A stretch of 64,000 nucleotides of DNA. It comes from Cutibacterium modestum (GTDB taxonomy: Bacteria > Actinomycetota > Actinomycetes > Propionibacteriales > Propionibacteriaceae). Below, in pieces: positions 31,148 through 39,322 of this stretch (positions are counted from its first letter, which is position 1; each line of letters starts with the position of its first letter). A program made the translations under genes and the position numbers. Under the pieces are notes generated by a model. That model had not been told where the DNA came from, made no database searches, and saw only the letters and a program-made list of their open reading frames with translations. The stretch is taken from contig NZ_BJEN01000001.1 in NCBI RefSeq assembly GCF_008326345.1, positions 620,001-684,000 on the forward strand, in the 5' to 3' direction.

Positions 31148-31681
31148 ATGACAAAAACACTTCCATACTTAGCAGTTACCTGCGCGCTTGAGCTTCTCCT
31201 CACGAGCTGTTCACAGAGCTCTCAAGGATCGTCTCGTGTTACTCCCAGCGCAGCCCCGGATGCCACCATGACACCGAGTGGAAACGTATCCAAAGATCTC
31301 GATGTAAAGACCAAGGTCATCAAGGGAGCAGGACTAGCTATCACCGTAGACAAGAGCAAGCAGCAGGTAACTTTCCAGACTGTCGATCCCAAGACCAAGA
31401 AACCAATGAAGGATTGGTACATGTTCAATGAGAAAGCGCAAACGCTTTCTTGGCACAAGTGGGTCTCCGCTATGGGTCAAGCCTTTGACTACACATTCTC
31501 CTTAACCACGCACAAAATGACCAAGATCAAAGATTTCCACCATAACGACATCACCCCCCAAGTAAAACAGATGGGATTTTGGAAACCAGCCCAAGACTCA
31601 ACGAGCGATGCCGAAAAGCGTCTAGCGAAATACTTCAAGAATCGTTACGGAATGACCATCAGGCAGGCTGCCTCCGCTTGA
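31148..31681 (+). CDS. Small lipoprotein between chelatase genes, function unknown
   Basis: 177 residues from ATG 31148 (GAAAGGAATACTG upstream); a longer start at 31109 overlaps the cobN-like stop. The signal peptide ends LLLTSC, giving a lipidated Cys21, followed by a Ser/Thr/Pro linker. The mature part is lysine-rich with many aromatic residues (KDWYMFNEKAQTLSWHKW, TFSLTTHKMTKIKDFHHND). I recognise no family. Its stop overlaps the start of the ChlD-like gene by one base, so it belongs to the operon and may present or receive substrate outside the membrane; that role is inference. Confidence 0.78.
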   Translation: MTKTLPYLAVTCALELLLTSCSQSSQGSSRVTPSAAPDATMTPSGNVSKDLDVKTKVIKGAGLAITVDKSKQQVTFQTVDPKTKKPMKDWYMFNEKAQTLSWHKWVSAMGQAFDYTFSLTTHKMTKIKDFHHNDITPQVKQMGFWKPAQDSTSDAEKRLAKYFKNRYGMTIRQAASA

Positions 31682-33475
31682 TGCCTCGTCATTTCCCCTT
31701 TGTAGCGATCGTGGGCCAGTCTGAACCCAGATTGGCCCTCACGCTGCTAGCCATCGATCCAACGATCGGTGGGGTCCTCATCACAGGCCCTTTCGGCACG
31801 GCCAAATCAACCTGTGCGAGGTCCTTCGCTGACCTCGTTCCAGGGATCGCCGTGCGTGACGTCACGGCAGGCACTACCGTGGACCGGTTGATCGGCAGTA
31901 TGGATCTCGAGGCTGCATTAACCAGCGGACGACACCGTGATCATGTCGGCCTCCTCACCGAAGCCCAGACCCTGTGCGCCGACGATGTTAACCTCTTTGA
32001 TGACGCCGTAACAGCTGCCCTGATCAGTCGGCCCGAAGACCTACCCCTCATAGCGACAATGGCCGTAGGGACGGACAACATCCATCCCCAGCTCCTCGAC
32101 CGCTTTGGTCTGTGTGCGGTGACTGTTCCCTGTCGTGACCCAAAGGACCGGGAGCGCATTGTCAATCATCGCCTTACGTTCGACGATGACCCAGACTCCT
32201 TCATCGCTACATGCACAGATGCCACCAATGCGGTCGTGAACCGTATTTGTGCTGCTCGAGACAAACTTCCTGATCTGGAATGGACCGACGCTGCACGAAA
32301 CAAATTCACGGAGCTCTTGACACTAGCGCATGCTCCCGGACAGCGCGCCGATCTTGGTTTGGCTCGATCGGCGACCGCTTACGCGGCGTGGCGGGGGGAC
32401 AATAATGTCTTCGTCGAAGACGTCACTGCAGTAGCCGAACTTGTCTTGAGGCACCGTCGGCGAGACCCGTCTTCGTCTCAAGCTCCCTCACCGGATCTCA
32501 ATAATGCTCACTCCCACAGTGGCCCCTCATCGCCGCACGACGGAAACGAGCAACTGGATGAAAAAGGACACGACGACAGCACAGCAGCTCCCCCGAGGGT
32601 CATCGCCCCTGAGGAAACCTTTAACGTACTCACATCCACCCCCGCAGCACATGACCGAACTCAACGTCGGGCCCGGGGACGCCGAATGGTCACCCGATCA
32701 GCAGATCTTCGGGGCCATGTGATCAGCTCGCAACCGGCTACGCAACCGGTCGATCTGTCACTGCCGGCTACCCTACGAGCAGCTGTCCCCCCACCAAAGA
32801 GCGCGGCGTGCATCAGGAGAGGGACGTGATGGGTTGTCCGTAGTCGTCAAACGCTCTGACTGGAGACGCAAGGTGCGCGAGAGTCGGACGTCGACTCTCG
32901 TCGTATTCATCGTCGACGCAAGTGGATCCATGGGTGCCCGGGGCCGAATGGCAGCCAGCAAGGCAGCAGTTATCGGCCTGCTCCAAGATGCCTACGTAAA
33001 ACGTGATCGTGTCGCCGTGATCACGTTCTCTGGCAATGACGCTCGAGTGATCGTGCCTGCGACATCAAGTATCGAGCGTGCACAGCGGCTTCTGACGACG
33101 ATGGCAGTCGGCGGACAGACGCCGCTAGCATCAGGGCTCTCATGCGCTGGAAGACTCATCGAGACAGAGTTGCGACGGGATTCTACCCTTCGCCCCGTCG
33201 CCATCGTGGTGACCGATGGTGGCGGTAACGTTGGACTTGACGGTCGGGTGGACCGAACTGCTACCAATCAGGCATTCGATGTCGCACAAACCTTGTCCGA
33301 CGACACAAGAACCTCGTGGATCATCGTAGATACCTCCGTCAACCGAGTTCATCAAAGGGACTGCGAAGCGCTGTCAGGAATTCTTCATGCGCCTCGCATG
33401 ACCATCGACGATCTGCAATCCGGAGTTTTCACCCCTTTCATTCGATCCACGAGTCGAGCCCTTCCTTATTCTTAG
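31681..33475 (+). pseudogene. ChlD/BchD-like chelatase subunit (AAA+ plus VWA), one frameshift
   Basis: The N-terminal AAA+ half has FPFVAIVGQSEPRLALTLL, Walker A GPFGTAKST, HPQLLDRFGLCAVTV and a sensor region, then a Ser/Pro/His/Asp-rich linker. The VWA half has the MIDAS motif VFIVDASGSMGARGRM, TPLASGL and VTDGGGN. The two are split by one extra C in the run 32787-32792: with five Cs the frame would read VPHQRARRASGEGRDGLSVV straight into the VWA domain. As given, translation stops at 32829 and the VWA part would need a new start near 32834. Composite length is about 598 residues. Confidence 0.8.
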
Positions 33476-33485
33476 AGAGATTGAC

Positions 33486-34465
33486 ATGAAAAACCTATCT
33501 ATCCCTTCGCGGCGATCGTTGGCCAGGAGGAGATGAAGCTTAGCCTTATCCTGTGCACTATATACCCCCGCTTATCAGGAGTACTCATCCAGGGAGACAA
33601 GGGAACAGCAAAATCAACAGCCGTCAGAGGAATGGCGCAAATAATGCCTACCATTTCTCAGGTTGACGACGTTTATCATCTAAGTGCTGATGAGCAACGT
33701 ATCTACGGAGATTCTTTAGGGGTTCCAAGCTCCAAGAATCTACAGCTTCGGCAAGTTCCAGTAGTGGAGCTACCGGTTGGGGTCACCGAAGACAGGGTTG
33801 CCGGGACACTTGACGTAGAAACAGCCTTAGTCCGAGGGCAGCAAAGGTTCCAGCCTGGCCTGCTAGCGTCGGCACACCGAGGAATACTGTACATCGATGA
33901 AGTCAATCTTCTTGACGATCACATCGTCGACATCTTGCTGGATTCTGCAGCTATGGGAGTGAATACCGTTGAGCGGGAAGGCATGAGCGTGATCCATCCA
34001 TCCCGTTTCAGCTTGGTAGGAACGATGAATCCCGAAGAAGGCCAGCTACGTCCACAATTGCTGGATCGGTTCGGACTGTGCGTTACGGTCCAGGGAGAGA
34101 CCGATCCCGAGGTACGGATGGAGATCGTACAACGTCGACTATCATTCGAAGATGATCCTGATGGATTTATTACAGAATGGTCCTCGCATAGCAGACGATT
34201 AGCCGAACGCATCGAAAATTCCATGACCCTAGTCCAATCCGTCGAGATTCCAAAAGATATTCTTTCCACAGCGGTACAGATCTGTCTGGATTCCAACATC
34301 GACGGCCATCGAGGCGACATCACCATCATTCACGCCGCAAGAGCCTTAGCAGCGTGGGCGGGACGAGACCGAATTATTCAGGCCGATCTCGAAAAAGTCG
34401 CCCCCCTGGTCCTCAATCATCGGTTACAATATGCGTCGAGCGTCGCGCGGGCTCCACGCGGATAG
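33486..34465 (+). pseudogene. ChlI/BchI-like AAA+ chelatase subunit, frameshift at codon 2-3
   Basis: Motor subunit partner of the ChlD-like and CobN-like proteins. ATG 33486 is preceded by AGAGAG and followed by five As (33489-33493). With six As the frame would read MKKPIYPFAAIVGQEEMKL, exactly the family start; with five it ends after 16 codons. The remaining frame, open from internal ATG 33533, carries Walker A IQGDKGTAKST, the substrate-loop region VVELPVGVTEDRVAGTLD, Walker B GILYIDEVNLLDDHI, and sensor VGTMNPEEG with RPQLLDRFGL. From ATG 33533 about 310 residues could be made, missing only the first strand. Confidence 0.82.
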
Positions 34466-34849
34466 ACAAGATCAAGCAACAGGACCCCATCGAACACAAA
34501 GACCTCGGAGATACAACTAGACGGCATGGGAGGCTCCGGTTATTTGGGGGTCTGGTGGGTCGGGGCTTGGGTCCCTAACGATATCGGTCTTGCCTGGCTT
34601 TTCCAGCATACGTGATAGCCCCCTCAACAATGCCCTACGGGCTAATGGAGTGGAGCCCAACGCGATCACAGCCGAACACTCAGTGATCCTGCTGCGACTG
34701 GAGGTCTATACGGCAGTCACGATTCCTGCCGAGGCGGCCACGGCATGTGACCTGGTCAATGCTCAATCCTAGTCACATGTGACACTGCGAGCCGAAAACG
34801 CCGTCAGCTACCAGAACTACTCGCGGCACCAACCACATACGCAGTAACA
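34466..34849. other. Gene-poor stretch after the chelatase cluster
   Basis: About 385 bases with no recognisable intact gene. A short plus-strand frame at about 34523-34609 gives a hydrophobic GSGYLGVWWVGAW stretch, and another at 34590-34772 gives about 60 residues (SPLNNALRANGVEPN). Neither has a family I know or a good ribosome binding site; they may be remnants of a lost membrane protein. Confidence 0.35.
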
Positions 34850-34879
34850 CATAGGTGGGGGCCAAATGACCCCCACCTA
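34850..34879. terminator. Bidirectional-looking terminator hairpin between chelatase and htaA1 genes
   Basis: ATAGGTGGGGG and CCCCCACCTAT form an 11-pair stem around CCAAATGA. It lies between the plus-strand chelatase cluster and the minus-strand HtaA gene, so it can serve convergent transcripts. Confidence 0.65.
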
Positions 34880-34916
34880 TCACTGTCGTCAGCACATGCT
34901 GATCAACAAATAATCA

Positions 34917-36397
34917 TCACACACCAGTATTAGGCAGTGACCCATTGCTACCGGATATGATCTGACCTGTCTTAGCATCGACCAGAACATCGTGACATTC
35001 CCGCTTCGTCGGAGACGCAGAGCTCTTTTTCACCAGGGAAGCAGAATTTTGCTTCGCCGCGGACGCGGAATCCGATTTATCCCCCAACGAAACAGAGAAG
35101 TTGTCCATCGAATGGCCCTTCTTATAGAAACCATTCCACACCTGTACGCCGTTCCCAGTCAAAACAACAGACGTCGCAGTAAAACCAGACCCGGATGGAA
35201 CAACGGAAACATTCGCAAAGTCAACCCTGCCTTTAAAGAGTGCCATTCCTCCAGCATTCAAGGTAAGCTTCATGACGCCCTTCCCATTCTTCAAAGAAAG
35301 GGACGGATCACTCAGCGATAGATCAAGGAGTCCATGCACCCCCGTAAAGTGAACACCGCCAGAAAAATTAAGGTTTCCCGTCTTCGTGGCCCTATCGTAG
35401 CTACCCCCACTGAACGGGAAGTTGAACCGAGTCCCATCAGCGGAGGCTCCCCCGACATCGTCCACTTGCCTTGCATCGGGCCCTTGAGAGCATTGACGAA
35501 TGAGGTCGAAACCCCCCAGTTCATGCTGCCCTTGCCAACCTTGGCTGGTATAGATGTAGGTGACGTAGCCCTCGACGCCCCAGGGACGACCGTGCACACC
35601 TGCTTGCGGATAATCTTGTGGGCACCCGTGGACGGAGCCTCACCAGCAGCAGCTCCCGTCGCAGCATCCGACTGTGGCGCCATAATTGTGTTTTGGTCAG
35701 GTTTGGGAGCCACCGTCGGCTTTGGTTTAACACTCGGCTTAGGAGCCACCGTCGGCTCCGGGCGAGAGGATTGAGACCCAAGCTTTAAGGACGAATCGAT
35801 GTCATCCATGGGCTTTCCAGCTTGATAGAAGCCAGCGAATGCATCGACGGCTTGGCTATTCAGCTTGACATTGGTCCCCACAACCTGAGCTGCATCGTTT
35901 TGACCCTGCGTAATAGAGCCGGTCATATCAACGAAAGTTATACGGCCATAGTCAACCAACTGCCCGACCATAGTCTTGGACTTCACAGACATAATCACAT
36001 GATCATCGCCATTGTTAACGACAATCTCAGGGTCAGCGAGAGTAAGATCCATTCTTCCGCCAACACCGGTAAAATGAACAGTACCGGAGTACTTCACATC
36101 TGCCCTCTGCGCAGTGGAACTCAAGCTACCTTTGCTCGCCGGGAATGAAAATGTTTTGCCATTCCAACTTGCGCCGCTACTCGTGGACCATGATCCATGC
36201 ATCATCATTTTTAGAGCATTCAAAAAATGAGAATTTATGGTCCAGTGCATTGCACCCGATGCAACCTGCCGTTGACTCTGGTCTGCATCAGGTTGATCAG
36301 CCCAAGCTGGCCCGGTACTCATGCCTACACTGGCAGCCACCGCAGCCACAGCCGCAAGCCGAACTATACGAGTAGCACGGCTAACAATACTCACCAT
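34917..36397 (-). pseudogene. HtaA-domain haem-binding surface protein, frameshifted and lacking wall-sorting tail
   Basis: Starts at ATG 36397 with AAGGGAG upstream and a signal peptide ending GPAWA. Two HtaA-type domains are separated by a proline-rich linker of PEPTVAPKPSVKPKP type. The first domain (MHWTINSHF to the linker) is intact. In the second, the frame is lost at the C5 run 35449-35453 on the plus strand: five Gs are present in the coding strand where six would keep SGGASADGTRFNFP in frame. The remaining frame ends SGSNGSLPNTGV and stop, so a sortase motif appears without the membrane helix and basic tail that sorting needs. The tyrosine seen at TSYLRG in the paralogue at 44110 is alanine in both domains here (LNALK, VNALK). 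Confidence 0.78.
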
Positions 36398-36936
36398 CGC
36401 GTCTACTCCCTTCTGAGGAGCGGAGGCGGGAAACCTATATTCCCCAAGGATCCTCCGCAACCCACGACGGATGTTCCTTTCCACTCATCCTCCTGGTGTT
36501 CCGGCTTCCAGATGAATTAACACATCCAGGTCACGGTTGCGGGACAGCGCCGAAATACTCACCGGCTTCCCCAAGGGGACAAGCGCTCAGCATCAGCTGA
36601 TGGCGTAACTATAACATGGCATATATTCATCACATCGACCCCCCTGAACCACTGACCATTTCCCCTCAACCAAGGCGTTAAGCAAAGAAGTATCCCCTGG
36701 ATCGCATACTCTTCCCAGGTACTCATAGGAGATATTTTTGCATCAAAATAGATCGATTGATGAACGTTAGTGCATGCAAATATTTTCCATCTCCCATATC
36801 CTGGGGCTCTTGTTCTCATGCGGCAGTTATCACACATGTTCGTGGAAATATGGATGCCCTTTATTCACCTTCGCTACCACACAGCGCCAGTAAAACCGCC
36901 TGACGAAGAACAGTCACGTTTCTTCCTCATCGCCGA
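36398..36936. other. Long intergenic region upstream of htaA1
   Basis: About 540 bases between the coaE stop and the htaA1 start, noticeably AT-richer than its surroundings, with no supported gene. It must hold the htaA1 promoter. The best candidate on the minus strand is TATAGT (plus-strand 36608-36613). No match to the iron box seen at 45560 was found. Confidence 0.5.
36591..36602. promoter_or_regulatory. Palindrome CATCAGCTGATG, possible operator near the htaA1 promoter
   Basis: A perfect 12-base palindrome six bases downstream (in the minus direction) of a TATAGT that could be a -10 element. The position near a transcription start is what an operator would occupy. The regulator is unknown and the palindrome could be chance. 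Confidence 0.25.
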
Positions 36937-37623
36937 TCAAGGGCGGAGAGCTCCCACAATCCGTGACCACACCCGATCGATCTGCTCGGGCAGATCCTCC
37001 AGCGGAACGCTGGTATCGATAATGACATCGGCAACCGCCAGACGCTCCTTACGAGAAGCCTGAGCACGAATCCTCGCCCACGCATCGGCCTGACTGCACC
37101 CATCCCTCTCGACAACCCGACGTACCTGCTCAGCCGGATCGACGTCGGCCACCATCACGACATCGAACTCGTCGGCACGCCCAGTTTCGACGAGCAGCGG
37201 GATGTCATGGACAACGACCACGAGTCCATCGGCGGCCCGGGCTTCCTCGTCGACCCGGTGGGCAGCTTCTTCTACCAGCGGATGAATAATGGCTTCAAGA
37301 CGGCGACGCGCCTGCAAATCAGCAAACACGATCGACCCCAGAGCCGATCGATTAAGAGAACCATCAGCAACAAGAACCTCACACCCAAAGGCCTCAACGA
37401 CCCGAGCAAGCCCCTGCGTCCCCACCGCAACGACATCCCGGGAGAGCCGGTCATAATCGATAATGACAGCTCCACGCTCACCCAGCATCTGCGACACCGT
37501 CGACTTACCACTGGCAATACCACCAGTCAGACCCACCCGAACAACACCACCGGTCCCGGCGACCCAACCAGCTCGCGCAACATCCCGCGCCGTCGTCTCA
37601 TCACTTACCACCGTGCGCCTCAC
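36937..37623 (-). CDS. coaE: Dephospho-CoA kinase
   Basis: Last step of coenzyme A synthesis, phosphorylating dephospho-CoA. 228 residues from a GTG with GGGGGAGA upstream. Walker A is GLTGGIASGKST at about 33-44, then IIDYDRLSRDVV, HPLVEEAA, VHDIPLLVETG and the lid region RVVERDGCSQADAWARI. The catalytic domain starts near residue 28, so the first 27 residues are an extra N-terminal extension or the true start is later. It is 28 bases after the ABC half-transporter gene. In related genomes coaE commonly lies between rpsA and uvrB, so it marks two insertions of accessory DNA here. Confidence 0.93.
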   Translation of the reverse strand: MRRTVVSDETTARDVARAGWVAGTGGVVRVGLTGGIASGKSTVSQMLGERGAVIIDYDRLSRDVVAVGTQGLARVVEAFGCEVLVADGSLNRSALGSIVFADLQARRRLEAIIHPLVEEAAHRVDEEARAADGLVVVVHDIPLLVETGRADEFDVVMVADVDPAEQVRRVVERDGCSQADAWARIRAQASRKERLAVADVIIDTSVPLEDLPEQIDRVWSRIVGALRP

Positions 37624-37651
37624 ATCCCGTCTCCCCCGGGCACCCTGCTAA

Positions 37652-39322
37652 TTATCGACGCAGATGCTTCACAACCCTGCCACGGTCCACCACAACAGTC
37701 TCACCACCACAATCGCATTCATGACTAATCTCCACCACAGTGACCCCAGGCAAACACCGCGCCAAATTCACACGAATCTCAACTGCCAAATCAGGATCTA
37801 CAGACGCAGTAAACTCATCAAGAATAAGGACCCTCGGCCGCTGCAGAATCACCCTGGCCACTGTTAACCGCTGAGCCTGACCCCCCGAAAGCCTCGTACC
37901 AGCCGGCCCAACAACGGTACGCAACCCAGCCTCCATACCACGCACCTCACCAGCCAAACCAACCTCACCAAGAACACGCCACAACTCACCATCACCAGCA
38001 TCAGGAGCCACCAACCTCAAATTGTCAGCAATAGAAGCATTCAACAACTCCACCCGCTGCGAAACCACCCCGATGGATCTGCGCAACGAATCAAGAGTGA
38101 ACGACGACACCGGATCACCATCCACCAGAACCTGCCCAACATCCGGATCATGATGACGCAACAACAAATTCACCAACGTCGTCTTACCCGAACCCGACGC
38201 CCCCGTCACAACGACATGACCCCCAGCCGGAACACCCAAAGTGACATCCTCAAGCACCGCAGGCAACGGCACACCATCCGCGTCACGATAACAAAAACTC
38301 ACACCCCGCCACCCCAGCGCCGGAGCATGATCCAAACACAATTCCTCCGGCCCATCAACAACTTCCACCGGTGAATAACTCAGACACCACAGACGCCTCG
38401 CAGCTGCCAACGAATGATCAAGATACCCGACAGCATCCTCCACACCCCGCAACCCCTCAACAACCCTTAAACCCGCAACCACCAAAACACACACCCCAAC
38501 ACCATCCACACCACCACTCACACCCACAACAGACACCCAAGCGACGATCCCCATCGTGGCGGCCACACAGGAGGCCCGACGCATGGCGGCATAACGGCGG
38601 GCTTTGGCGGACCCAGCAGCAATGTCCGCATCGAGACGAGCCATCTGCATAGTCCGGTCGGACTGACGGCCATACCCGACGATCTCCGCGGCACCGAAGA
38701 CCGAGTCGGTGATGTGAGCAGCCAGTTCGCGTCTCACCCCAAGCATCTCGTGGATGGCGTCCAGACTGGCATGTGTCCCGATGGCCAGCAGGGCCACGAT
38801 GAGGACGACGAGGATAACGGCTGGAATGGCTACCACAAACCATCCGTATAGGACTCCCCCCGTAACCACAGCGACAAGCGGGGCCACGATAGCTGCCACC
38901 ACGGGAGCGAAGGTGTGAGCATAGACCACCTCGATGCGATCGACATCGCGAGTAAGACTGGCCAACACATCGCCAGTACGCGAGTGCGAAACAACTGCCG
39001 GAGCCTTGGGCCACAGCTGGGAGAAAGCGTAGGTGCGCAATATCTCCAGAGCTTTGAAAGCCACATAGTGCCCGCTGAACTGCTCCAGATAGTAGGCAAG
39101 GGCCTGTACAGCTGCCAGCCCGACAACCCATCCCAACCACGCCCACGCCGACCAGCCAGCGGTAACAACAGCGACCATTCCCCCGGCGGCCATCGAGAAC
39201 AGGCCGATGTCGGCTAGCAGGTGAACAACCCTCATGAGGGTTGAAAAGTACAGCGGTGGATGCACTGGACGGGTGATATTGGTGAGCCACCTCACGACTT
39301 GGCGGGTCGATGGTTCAGTCAT
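37652..39322 (-). CDS. ABC half-transporter, CydC-like (permease-ATPase fusion)
   Basis: 556 residues: an exporter-type membrane domain with about six helices (LFSMAAGGMVAVV, WLGWVVGLAAVQALAYYLEQ, VVAAIVAPLVAVVTGGVLYG) followed by an ATPase with Walker A GASGSGKTT, signature LSGGQAQRLTVAR and Walker B VLILDEFTAS, where the usual P after the glutamate is F. The H-loop is EISHECD. Similar to CydC-type subunits that pair with CydD. It overlaps the next gene upstream by four bases, so the two form a heterodimer. Part of it (37854-38125) is duplicated at 23633-23904. Confidence 0.85.
   Translation of the reverse strand: MTEPSTRQVVRWLTNITRPVHPPLYFSTLMRVVHLLADIGLFSMAAGGMVAVVTAGWSAWAWLGWVVGLAAVQALAYYLEQFSGHYVAFKALEILRTYAFSQLWPKAPAVVSHSRTGDVLASLTRDVDRIEVVYAHTFAPVVAAIVAPLVAVVTGGVLYGWFVVAIPAVILVVLIVALLAIGTHASLDAIHEMLGVRRELAAHITDSVFGAAEIVGYGRQSDRTMQMARLDADIAAGSAKARRYAAMRRASCVAATMGIVAWVSVVGVSGGVDGVGVCVLVVAGLRVVEGLRGVEDAVGYLDHSLAAARRLWCLSYSPVEVVDGPEELCLDHAPALGWRGVSFCYRDADGVPLPAVLEDVTLGVPAGGHVVVTGASGSGKTTLVNLLLRHHDPDVGQVLVDGDPVSSFTLDSLRRSIGVVSQRVELLNASIADNLRLVAPDAGDGELWRVLGEVGLAGEVRGMEAGLRTVVGPAGTRLSGGQAQRLTVARVILQRPRVLILDEFTASVDPDLAVEIRVNLARCLPGVTVVEISHECDCGGETVVVDRGRVVKHLRR
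37854..38125 (-). repeat. Parental copy of the 272-bp direct repeat
   Basis: Lies inside the intact CydC-like gene, so this is the original and the segment at 23633-23904 is the copy. It codes for part of the nucleotide-binding domain. The two copies flank the chelatase cluster, htaA1 and coaE. Confidence 0.9.

Noticed and set aside
27370-33495. Programmed frameshifting as explanation for the split chelatase genes
   Set aside because: Some Mg-chelatase D/I genes use programmed shifts, but here the tracts differ (T6, C6, A5, plus a non-homopolymer site) and no downstream stimulatory structure was evident; a missing or extra base is simpler.
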